Below are positions 29,070 through 36,154 of a stretch of DNA of 42,303 nt, in pieces; the stretch's first letter is position 1; each line of letters begins with the position of its first letter. The position numbers and the translations under genes are program-made. Origin of the DNA: Stentor coeruleus (lineage: Eukaryota; Ciliophora; Heterotrichea; Heterotrichida; Stentoridae); NCBI GenBank assembly GCA_001970955.1, contig MPUH01000636.1, positions 1 to 42,303 on the forward strand. Direction: 5' to 3'. Below the pieces are notes generated by a model. That model had not been told where the DNA came from. It saw only the letters and a program-made list of their open reading frames with translations, and ran no database searches.

Positions 29070-29354
29070 ACGAATTATTAAATATAATATTGATGAAGTG
29101 CTACTTTTACACAAATTTAAGAAAAATTATGATAGATATCATTGGATAACGTTAGTTTAAAAGATGTTATTAGCAAAATGCTCATTAAGTTCTAAAATAT
29201 TAAGTTTATCAGTATCAAATAATAAATTCTTTTATTAATTATTCTAATGTTTTTAGAAATTTAGCATATATTTGACTATAGTTTTATCATATTATCATTT
29301 ATAAATAATAACAGTTCTAGAAAATTCTATTCAACTCTATTAGGCTTATCTAAG

Positions 29355-29858
29355 TTACTTAAAATGCAAGGTAAGTTTTTCTCCAATCTCAAGATCTCTA
29401 ATCATCTTGCAAAACTCTTCATAGGAAATTTTTCCATCAAAATCTTCATCAGCCCTAATTATCGTCCTATCAACAAGTTGTTGTAATTGCACATCAGTAA
29501 GATTATTTCCAACCATCATCTTAAGCACTTTGAAGAGTTCTCCATTTGAAATATATCCATCATTTTCAATGTCATAAATCGAGAATAAAAATCTCATTTT
29601 GTCTTCTTCTGATCCAGCTTCAGAGAGTTTTGAGATACCTGTGACGAATTCATAAAAAGAAATGTTCCCATCTTTGTTTTTGTCGAACACAGAAATGACT
29701 CTTTGGACAAGTGGATTCTGAGCAAGTTCTGGAATGTCAAAAAACTCATTAGGTTCAAGCATTCCACTTCCATCCTTGTCAAGTCTTCTGAACCTCTGCT
29801 CGAGCATGAGAAGTTCTTCTTGAGAGAAGGGGATTTCTTGAGATATTTTAACACCCAT
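29355..29858 (-). CDS. CNB1: Calcineurin B (regulatory subunit of protein phosphatase 2B)
   Basis: The 167-residue protein starts MGVKISQEIPFSQEEL, a likely N-myristoylation site as in other calcineurin B proteins. Four complete EF-hand loops follow: DKDGSGMLEPNE, DKNKDGNISFYE, DIENDGYISNGE and DEDFDGKISYEE. Two stretches are near-identical to animal CNB: QNPLVQRVISVFD and the DGYISNGELFKVLKMMVGNN helix that contacts calcineurin A. It activates the phosphatase in response to calcium. The frame extends 22 codons upstream but opens with TTG, so ATG 29858 is the start. Stop TAA. The catalytic subunit is not in this window. Confidence 0.93.
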   Translation of the reverse strand: MGVKISQEIPFSQEELLMLEQRFRRLDKDGSGMLEPNEFFDIPELAQNPLVQRVISVFDKNKDGNISFYEFVTGISKLSEAGSEEDKMRFLFSIYDIENDGYISNGELFKVLKMMVGNNLTDVQLQQLVDRTIIRADEDFDGKISYEEFCKMIRDLEIGEKLTLHFK

Positions 29859-29989
29859 ATTATTAATCAAGAAAAAGCTAGTGCATATATTGGTATGGAA
29901 ATTATGCACAGGAAAAAGTGACAAGTTAGTGCAATAAAATAGCTGACTTTGAATCTTGATAAAAATATATGATTTGTTTACCTGATATT

Positions 29990-30238
29990 TTATATTAAAC
30001 TGCTTATTAATATATTTCTTCTTATACCCTGCTTTATACTATAGAAAAATAAGGTGAGCACAAGACTTGCCTCCATCATCTTGACGCTAAAGAAAGAAAC
30101 AGTCAAGAACTCCTCAGCCAAGTAAAAAGTCACATAACCAGCGACAACGAGTAGTTTAACATACCGAATCTGCCCAAAGAAAGAGATCTTAGGATAAACA
30201 AACCTCGATCGGACAAGGTTTAAACCATGCCACCTCAA
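29990..30238 (-). pseudogene. Coding-like fragment without a start codon (strand uncertain)
   Basis: This stretch is less AT-rich than its surroundings and open for 82 codons on the minus strand. That frame opens at TTG immediately after an in-frame TAG, and its only ATGs are near residues 54-55. The encoded sequence is hydrophobic (VKLLVVAGYVTFYLAEEFL). The opposite strand, around 30082-30219, has a more purine-first codon pattern and reads AKERNSQELLSQVKSHITSD, then a TAG, then FNIPNLPKERDLRINKPRS. Neither strand gives a complete gene, and I found no 15-16 nt intron to repair either. A decayed gene fragment is the simplest reading. Confidence 0.3.
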
Positions 30239-30292
30239 CTATCACCAACTTTGACTTTAACTTTATACTATATGTTTAATCAAATATTAGCA

Positions 30293-30655
30293 CTACTTTT
30301 TAAGACATTCTTGAGAATCAGTTTGAGTCATATTAGATGCGCGAGAATTAGATTTAATAGATCTATTGCGGCAACTTGTCTTGCTACGGGAAGTTGGCAC
30401 TCTGAGCCTTCTAATTTTAATTACTGATTCAACTTGCAATCCATCTGGCTCAATATTCTCTTGGTCTCGAATTTGATTTTTTGCGCTTTTGCAATCAATA
30501 GAAAATTTTCTAAGTTTCATCTCAGTAAGAGGCTTGAAAGGCATAAAGCCTTTGTTATAAAATCTACTATTTGGCATAAATCCTAACAGTGGCAGTCTTG
30601 ACTTAGGTCTTTCCAAAGCATTTTCAACACCAATATCAATAAGTAAGTTTCTCAT
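30293..30655 (-). CDS. Small basic protein of unknown function
   Basis: The 120-residue protein begins MRNLLIDIGVENALERPKSR. It contains a GFMP motif twice (LLGFMPNSRFYNKGFMPF) and ends in a Ser/Arg/Asn-rich basic tail (RSKTSCRNRSIKSNSRAS). It has no TM segment and no known domain. The upstream collinear coiled-coil gene ends only 39 bp before its ATG. Stop TAG. It could be a small cytoskeletal accessory protein, but this is a guess. Confidence 0.55.
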   Translation of the reverse strand: MRNLLIDIGVENALERPKSRLPLLGFMPNSRFYNKGFMPFKPLTEMKLRKFSIDCKSAKNQIRDQENIEPDGLQVESVIKIRRLRVPTSRSKTSCRNRSIKSNSRASNMTQTDSQECLKK

Positions 30656-30694
30656 TTGAATTTCCTTGTTATTAGAATATGAAAAAGTTAATAA

Positions 30695-31771
30695 TTAAGC
30701 CTTAACTTGAAATAATTTTGAAATCCGGTCTTTAAGTCTATTGTTTTCCTGAATCAAAGTTTCCTTTTCCTTCTTCATTTCGCTAAAGCCTGTCATCAGG
30801 CTATTCAATGAAATTGTTTCACCTTCATCCAAAGCATCAATCGACTTTGTCTTTGCAAAGCTATACTGCGAGACTTGATTTCCCATAAGTTCTTCACGTT
30901 CTCTGTACAAGCCTTCAAGTCGAATTTCTAACTTTTTCAAATATTTTCTAGCCTCGTACATATCAACTTCATATCGAGCTGCGAATTTTAAATTTTCTTC
31001 AGTTTCCTCTTCCATTATGCTAATTCTCGATCTTTTCGATTCTACTGCTGAGCTTAAATTTTCGAGCTCTTTTTCAGCATTCTTCAAGTTCCTAGCCAGT
31101 TCTTCTCGAAGAAGCAACTTGGATCTTAGTTGCAAAGCATTTTCAGACAAAAGGTGGTAGTTTTTAATTCTGTCAAAACTTGTACGTTTCTTTTGGTTAA
31201 ACCGGAGCTTTTTTTCTTGTAACTCTCTGTTTTCTTCGTTGAAAATTTCCAGCTCAGCTTTGTAATCATTGATTTGTTCCTCAAGAGCATTAGCTGTATC
31301 TCTTTGATCGACACTAAAGTTGATATTTTCTTCACAGTTTTTGAACTGTTGCAATTTGTTGTCCTGAGCCTCTTTCAAATATTCAAATTTTTCTTTCAGC
31401 ATGTTGACATAGTTTTCAGTACTGAAGTTTTGAGAGAAAAGGCCTTCTATTTCGTGAATTCGCTCTTCTGAAGTGTTGATCATGGCTATAACATTTCTCA
31501 GCTCATCTGGAGTTATTGTTTTAACATCTGATTCTGATATTGAACTGCGAATAACTTTGTAGTCTTGCAGTTTTTTTTGGAAGCCTTTGTGTAAATTTAT
31601 CAAATCTTTGGAGTCTCTGTAGTCCGGATTTGATTGCTTGTAGCTATTTTTAATTTTTATTTGACTGATTTGATAACTCAAGGATGCCTTTTGCATCAGA
31701 TAGGCTTTATAGAGTTGGAACTGAGCTCTTAAATCTACATTGTCAGGCTGGTTGTATTTCGGTGCAATCAT
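30695..31771 (-). CDS. Coiled-coil protein of unknown function
   Basis: The 358-residue protein is nearly all helical. Heptad-rich segments run from about residue 120 to 350 (for example ALEEQINDYKAELEIFNEEN, ELARNLKNAEKELENLSSAV, EKETLIQENNRLKDRISKLF). The N-terminus (MIAPKYNQPDNVDLRAQFQL) is polar. The pattern resembles axonemal or intraflagellar coiled-coil proteins, but I cannot assign a family. An in-frame frame upstream ends with TAA immediately before the ATG at 31771, which fixes the start. Stop TAA. The next gene downstream starts after 39 bp. Confidence 0.7.
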   Translation of the reverse strand: MIAPKYNQPDNVDLRAQFQLYKAYLMQKASLSYQISQIKIKNSYKQSNPDYRDSKDLINLHKGFQKKLQDYKVIRSSISESDVKTITPDELRNVIAMINTSEERIHEIEGLFSQNFSTENYVNMLKEKFEYLKEAQDNKLQQFKNCEENINFSVDQRDTANALEEQINDYKAELEIFNEENRELQEKKLRFNQKKRTSFDRIKNYHLLSENALQLRSKLLLREELARNLKNAEKELENLSSAVESKRSRISIMEEETEENLKFAARYEVDMYEARKYLKKLEIRLEGLYREREELMGNQVSQYSFAKTKSIDALDEGETISLNSLMTGFSEMKKEKETLIQENNRLKDRISKLFQVKA

Positions 31772-32152
31772 TTATAATGTGATAGCCATTAATTTTATTG
31801 GTGTTAGTTTAGATTTAAATACAAGATCTAGCTCTAATATGCAGTCATATTTAGTCAAATGCATTATGCTTGAAGTACTCAAAATATAAAAAAAAACTGT
31901 ATTTTGAAGCAACTTTTTATAGCTATTGATCATTGCATCAATGGCTAGCAGCATCATTTTTGAAATAAAAAAACAAAAATTTGTTTATATCGGTTCAGCA
32001 AAATGCTATTTTAAAACTGCAATAGAAAAAGCTATCAATTTTATGTAAACATAAAGATAAATATATTTTTATGTGTAGAGTAAAAAGATTCTAAAGAAAA
32101 TAAAATTAGAAGCAAAGTGTAAGGTTAGAAACTATAAGAATATTATTTATTA
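31772..32152. other. AT-rich divergent promoter region
   Basis: The 381-bp spacer separates the coiled-coil gene (minus) from the next plus-strand gene. A 61-codon minus ORF (31772-31957) stops immediately before the downstream ATG; it has no coding character and is rejected. Nothing else is recognised. Confidence 0.45.
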
Positions 32153-33064
32153 ATGCTTATGAATAACGAAGACAAACTTTTCTCAAGTGAAAAAAATAGC
32201 TTAGCTCGATACTCAAGCATAAAGCGTCAAAAAGTATCTTTGATTGAAGAAATTTATAATAAAGTCGAAATCCCTCTATTAAATTGCTTATCTAAGTCAC
32301 CATTCAGCAATCGAGGCAACAAATCTGCTCGTTCTAATAACCTCACCCCAAAGCTTAATAGTGTAGCTATGCAACGCTTGGAACACTACACAAATACATT
32401 GCTTCAAGCCAATTCAAGTACAAAGTCTAAACCCCATTACATAACACAGAGATCTTCACAAAAACATAAACTTTATAGATCTCCAGTTAAATTTTCAAAG
32501 CAAAGAGAAATTCCATCATCTCCACTTCGAGAAAAGAATCTTGAGTTTACAACAAAACCAATAAAAAGTCCTTCTCCTGTAAAAGATGAAATTATTCTTA
32601 ACGATTTAAAGCTGGCTATACAAAATATCAAATCAAAAGGAGAAGAATGTAAAACAGCAAGAAGCCAGAATACATTTAGTCCAAAAAAGACATCAAATTT
32701 AAGGGAATCAAATAAAAAAGATATGTGCAATGCTATTAAAGGTATTGTTAAGCAATGTGAAAATATCAAAAATAATATTAGAAGCACAGAAAAGATTGAA
32801 AATAATATAGTGAAAGAAGCTAAAGTTGTTAAGCAATACACTAGTGCGATGAAGTGGACTACTGATAAATTACATGAATGGGCTGATTACGAAAAGCCTA
32901 TTATGAAAGAACTTTATGATCAAGATTTATTTACGAAAAATTTGCAAAAAGAGCATGCTGAAGGAATTTCAAAAGATTTAAGTAATAGAAGTTGTCATGA
33001 AATCAGGTCACAAGCTAAGTTTATTAAAAAAGTCTTAATTAAAAATAAACTGAAATTGCTTTAA
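32153..33064 (+). CDS. Basic, Ser/Lys-rich protein of unknown function
   Basis: This 303-residue protein starts MLMNNEDKLFSSEKNS; the second ATG (Met3) is equally possible. The first half is disordered and rich in SP/TP sites (RSPVKF, PSSPLR, IKSPSPVK, FSPKK), suggesting proline-directed phosphorylation. The second half is helical (KDMCNAIKGIVKQCENIKNN; KWTTDKLHEWADYEKPIMKE). There is no TM segment or known domain. The composition fits a cytoskeleton-associated linker, which is inference only. Stop TAA. Confidence 0.65.
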   Translation: MLMNNEDKLFSSEKNSLARYSSIKRQKVSLIEEIYNKVEIPLLNCLSKSPFSNRGNKSARSNNLTPKLNSVAMQRLEHYTNTLLQANSSTKSKPHYITQRSSQKHKLYRSPVKFSKQREIPSSPLREKNLEFTTKPIKSPSPVKDEIILNDLKLAIQNIKSKGEECKTARSQNTFSPKKTSNLRESNKKDMCNAIKGIVKQCENIKNNIRSTEKIENNIVKEAKVVKQYTSAMKWTTDKLHEWADYEKPIMKELYDQDLFTKNLQKEHAEGISKDLSNRSCHEIRSQAKFIKKVLIKNKLKLL

Positions 33065-33173
33065 TATCAAATGTTTTACCCTGAGTTTTAACTATAGATT
33101 ATAGCTAATATATTTAAATAAAATATTAAATTAGATGAAATATGAGGTAATATTATATCTACAGCTTTATGCT

Positions 33174-33237
33174 ATGTTAGGATCTACAATCGCCATCTAT
33201 TGCTAACATTAACGACCTGTCTATACCCTCAGATGGC
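33174..33237. other. Interlocked inverted repeats (possible pseudoknot)
   Basis: ATGTTAG (33174-33180) pairs perfectly with CTAACAT (33203-33209). GCCATCT (33192-33198), inside that loop, pairs perfectly with AGATGGC (33231-33237) outside it. If transcribed, the order stem1-5', stem2-5', stem1-3', stem2-3' is that of an H-type pseudoknot. No RNA family was recognised, and 7-bp repeats can occur by chance. Confidence 0.3.
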
Positions 33238-33299
33238 TAAAGTTGTGAATAATGCTTAAATTACTATGTTTACTTTTCCATTTGAGATATAAGGGCTAA

Positions 33300-33710
33300 A
33301 AAACTAAGCATAAATTAGCAATGCTGAAGACTATAGAAAATCTTATTGACAAGATTTGTAGTACTTTGCTAAGATGATTGATGATATCAAAAACTCAAAT
33401 CCAATCTTGTCATATATCGGGAGGATTTGATGGCGAAATTAACTACTTACTTTATATTAGCAAACTTCCTACTATAAGATGAATTGGTGGTTTGAGATTG
33501 AATTGATTTTATAAGATGAATTGGTGGTTTGAGATTGAATTGATTTTAATGACTACTGGAGCCCACGTTTTCCATAGATTTTCAGAGCTCTCAAATAAGA
33601 GCTGGCCACTGTGAGAGAGATTTATTTTAAAACAGCCTGTGATAAGATGGATAATTTTTCAATTATTGTTATGGTCTATCATGCTTATTAATTCTATTAA
33701 TAAACTCTAA
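33300..33710 (+). pseudogene. 137-codon frame interrupted only by TGA (possible relic)
   Basis: Reading from 33300 to the TAA at 33708-33710, the frame contains four TGA codons (33375, 33480, 33504, 33612) and no TAA or TAG. Its only leading ATG is 33321 (MLKTIENLIDKICSTLLR). The 37-bp tandem duplication lies inside, so the same DNA is read in two frames. No family is recognised. Chance is a real possibility, because many intergenic frames exist. Confidence 0.2.
33474..33547 (+). repeat. Perfect 37-bp tandem duplication
   Basis: The unit starting ATAAGATGAATTGGTGG at 33474-33510 is repeated without change at 33511-33547. There is no N at the junction, unlike the five assembly joins in this window. 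The unit length is not a multiple of three. It looks like a recent replication-slippage type duplication. Confidence 0.85.
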
Positions 33711-34148
33711 TAATTGCTTTCTTACAAAAATTTCTTTAGAATAAATTGCCTAAACCTGGTTAGAGAAAAAAAATTAAAAAAGAAATGATATTATTCTGAC
33801 TTAATAAGGCTTAGAAAACTTTTATTAACCTCAAAATTATTAACAAAAATCATATTTTCTCGTTAATTTTTCTATTCCCAAGACATTTTAAATTATACAT
33901 TAGTTTATAAAGTATTTGAAAAAATTAAATTCATAACTATTCCATCATCATATTATACGAATTACACGAATTATTTTCTTTTTGCTATCAAGGTTGAATA
34001 AATTAGCTAAAATTAAAACAGTAATTATCACTGTTAACAATTCACAAATAAATATACTTCAGAATGTCTTATAATGTAATTTACATGAATAATAAAACAA
34101 CTTTATTTATCATTCTAAAACTTTTCTTTAAACAAAATCATAAGTTAG

Positions 34149-34514
34149 CTAGTCCATATTCATTGAGGAAGAAGATTTCTTAGCTTCTTTAGTCATTCCA
34201 GCTGCCTTTTCTGCCTCTTCCTGAGAATAAGGTACTTCTTTAAGTTCTTTTAACCTCTTCTTATGGGGTTTACTCTTCAGATGATCTTGCAATGAATGAG
34301 AATTTACAAAGTATCTCGCGCATTCAACACAATAAAATTGTCCTTGTCCAGGAAGATCTTCGTCTTTTTCTTGGGCTATAAGTTTAACCGCTTGTTCAGG
34401 CTTAAGATCAGTGTGAATCTGGTCAATATCTTTAGCGTAATGCTTCATCTTCACTTGCTTATGAGTATCTTTATTCATCGCTGTCTTCTTTTTTCTCTTC
34501 TGAGGCTTCCCCAT
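34149..34514 (-). CDS. ZNF593: ZNF593/BUD20-like C2H2 zinc-finger protein (pre-60S export)
   Basis: The 121-residue protein has a very basic N-terminus ([20 protein letters not shown]). A DLKPEQ...LPGQGQFYC segment typical of the family follows, then one C2H2 finger with spacing C-x2-C-x12-H-x5-H ([18 protein letters not shown] to KPHKKR). ZNF593/Bud20 shuttles with pre-60S ribosomal particles and helps their export. Together with RLP24 it gives this window two 60S-biogenesis factors, though they are 25 kb apart. The length matches ZNF593 (134). ATG at 34514; stop TAG. Confidence 0.88.
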   Translation of the reverse strand: MGKPQKRKKKTAMNKDTHKQVKMKHYAKDIDQIHTDLKPEQAVKLIAQEKDEDLPGQGQFYCVECARYFVNSHSLQDHLKSKPHKKRLKELKEVPYSQEEAEKAAGMTKEAKKSSSSMNMD

Positions 34515-34596
34515 TAGCTTTTATATACCAAGATAAATAGCTATACCTGCTTATTCACTTAAAATCTTAATTTAACCAGAAGACTCATATTATTAA

Positions 34597-35253
34597 TTAA
34601 TTGAACTTAGCTTTTGATATTTTGCAAAAGACCTCTCTAGGGAATCTTCTTGACCTTTGCACCCACTTTCCTTGAGGCTTAAAAGTGACACTGAAGTCGT
34701 TTTCGTCATATGATTGATGCAAAGGTATTGTAGCACTTTGTATCTCATGACAAGCAACTACAGGCTTTATAGAAGATTCTTTCTGTAAGCTCATGATGAT
34801 GTTTTCCTGAATTAGCAGTTTGTCTCTTAAGTTGTCTTGTTCCTTGATAAGATTGCGTATTTTATTATTCAGGCTGCTAATTTCATGCAAATAATGTTTT
34901 CCTTTATCATTAAGTGACGAACTTAAACTTCTATTCGACTCTTTGCTATAAACTTCATGGTTGCAAGCTTGTGGTAAAAGAGAAGATTTCGGCTCGGAAA
35001 ATTTTTCGAACTCTGACAGAAGGCTTTTACGAAGAGCCACATTGTTATAAGCACGATTTTGGCTATTGTTAGACTTGTGCCCATAATTGCTCAAGTTCTT
35101 AGATTTTGAAGTGAGAATTTTTAAATTTCTGTTGCGGAACGAGTACACTTTTTCTTTAGGGCTTTCTTGTAAAGCTGGAAGAGTCGGTGTCCTTGGACAA
35201 CTATGACTTTCCCTAGCGATCGCAAAAATTCCATCGATGTTTTGCGAAAACAT
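34597..35253 (-). CDS. Ser-rich coiled-coil protein of unknown function
   Basis: The 218-residue protein begins MFSQNIDGIFAIARESHS and has a basic Ser/Asn-rich first half. A coiled coil follows at ~120-160 (YLHEISSLNNKIRNLIKEQD, LRDKLLIQENIIMSLQKE), and the C-terminus is basic (KWVQRSRRFPREVFCKI). It resembles the 2233-2739 protein in design but not clearly in sequence. It lies only 24 nt after the stop of the collinear OB-fold gene. Stop TAA. Function unknown. Confidence 0.6.
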   Translation of the reverse strand: MFSQNIDGIFAIARESHSCPRTPTLPALQESPKEKVYSFRNRNLKILTSKSKNLSNYGHKSNNSQNRAYNNVALRKSLLSEFEKFSEPKSSLLPQACNHEVYSKESNRSLSSSLNDKGKHYLHEISSLNNKIRNLIKEQDNLRDKLLIQENIIMSLQKESSIKPVVACHEIQSATIPLHQSYDENDFSVTFKPQGKWVQRSRRFPREVFCKISKAKFN

Positions 35254-35277
35254 TAAAATTTATCACTAACTATAAAA

Positions 35278-35709
35278 TTATTCTATGGTGTACTCAACTT
35301 CTGATATATTATTGCCTTTTTTTACAATGAAATCAAAATTATCCTCAGCAATTTCAATTTTCCCCCATTCATTTGTTTTGAGTCTTATAAAGGCATCATT
35401 TTTCATTTCCACAAATCCATTTCTAACATAGACTGAGGTATTTTCTCGTAGTTGCTGCAGAAGAGAATTGTCGTAAACTAAGACTATTACGCTGCCAGTG
35501 TTATCACCCATAAGAACTTCACGATTGTTATTTGATCCTAAAAAGATTACTTTTAGTTTTATATTGATACCTATCATTTCTGGACTTATCTCTTCAACAG
35601 TTTTGAAAGCAGGCTTGCGAACCTCAACCGAGTGAGAGAAGTCTCCTCCTCTACCGCCTCTGTCTCTGAATCTTCTATTTCTGCCTCTTCCACGACGATT
35701 TGGTTCCAT
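35278..35709 (-). CDS. OB-fold nucleic-acid-binding protein with RG-rich N-terminus
   Basis: The 143-residue protein has an RGG-type N-terminus (MEPNRRGRGRNRRFRDRGGR) and then one OB-fold. The fold spans TVEEISPEMIGINIKLKVIF, LMGDNTGSVIVLVYD, VYVRNGFVEMKNDAFIRLKT and a terminal NEWGKIE...NNISEVEYTIE. The last part closely resembles the plant At4g28440-type single-OB proteins and also SOSS-B/NABP. Such proteins bind ssDNA or G-rich/RNA ligands. The RG repeats add RNA or G-quadruplex affinity and are likely arginine-methylated. No second domain. ATG at 35709; stop TAA. Which nucleic acid it binds is not shown by the sequence. Confidence 0.8.
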   Translation of the reverse strand: MEPNRRGRGRNRRFRDRGGRGGDFSHSVEVRKPAFKTVEEISPEMIGINIKLKVIFLGSNNNREVLMGDNTGSVIVLVYDNSLLQQLRENTSVYVRNGFVEMKNDAFIRLKTNEWGKIEIAEDNFDFIVKKGNNISEVEYTIE

Positions 35710-36154
35710 TTTTTATATCTAAGGAAAATAAATGGAATTTCTATTACAAGTTAAAATACTCTTAAAGTATAAAGAAAATCAATTTGCTTAGTACATAGCT
35801 AATAATTTTCACAGTAAAATTTATGTTTAAAGAAGCTTATAACTATCTTCACTATAGTTATATTATATTTTTACAAAAAAGGAACTTGGTCCCTAATCGG
35901 GGGACGATTTATTAATCTAATCTAATATTATATTATATTTTTAATAAAAAGCTGTAAAATGTTAAAATAAGCTAAGATGCAAACTTGCTTAGAATATTTT
36001 AATAATTCCATAGCTTTAGCTTTAATAGATTAACATTTATAGATAAGCAAAAATTTAGAAATTATGATTATTCACCTAAAATATGCAGAAATAAATTATG
36101 CCACTCTATTGCTTACCATATTTCATTTGAAGATAAGAAATATAATTAAATAAA
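35710..36154. other. Divergent promoter region containing mobile-like element copy 2
   Basis: The 445-bp spacer lies between the OB-fold gene (minus) and CCDC40 (plus). The short element at 35874-35927 sits near its middle, 165 bp from one ATG and 228 bp from the other. The remainder is AT-rich with no other feature seen. Confidence 0.5.
35874..35927 (+). mobile_element. Short ~54-bp mobile-like element, copy 2, with 16-bp target-site duplication
   Basis: The core is flanked by the identical 16-mer TTATATTATATTTTTA (35858-35873 and 35928-35943), unrelated to the 16-mer around copy 1. Plus-strand reading: CAAAAAAGGAACTTGG, then GTCCC (35889-35893) and GGGAC (35901-35905), which can form a 5-bp stem, then a TAATC-type tandem tail. 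Both copies begin at the same CAAAAAAGG end, so neither seems randomly 5'-truncated. They vary slightly at the tail, as retroposed RNAs do. No ORF. Confidence 0.7.

Larger units (their letters stand above)
33065..34148. other. 1.1-kb spacer with several unexplained structures
   Basis: This is the longest gene-free stretch in the window. It contains interlocked inverted repeats near 33174-33237, a 37-bp tandem duplication at 33474-33547, a frame at 33300-33710 broken only by TGA, and a compact hairpin near 33587-33604. These are listed separately. The right part (33720-34148) is ordinary AT-rich sequence. Confidence 0.5.

Noticed and set aside
31772-31957. 61-codon minus frame directly before a coiled-coil gene, sharing AIDAMIN with the 39091-39558 protein
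   Set aside because: It ends in TAA immediately before the downstream ATG and lacks coding character. A seven-residue match is too short to mean homology.
33174-33237. Telomerase RNA candidate (pseudoknot order plus TGTTAGG)
   Set aside because: A template would need about one and a half copies of the heterotrich telomere unit CCCTAACA. Here only a seven-base match is present on the minus strand and the next bases do not continue the repeat.
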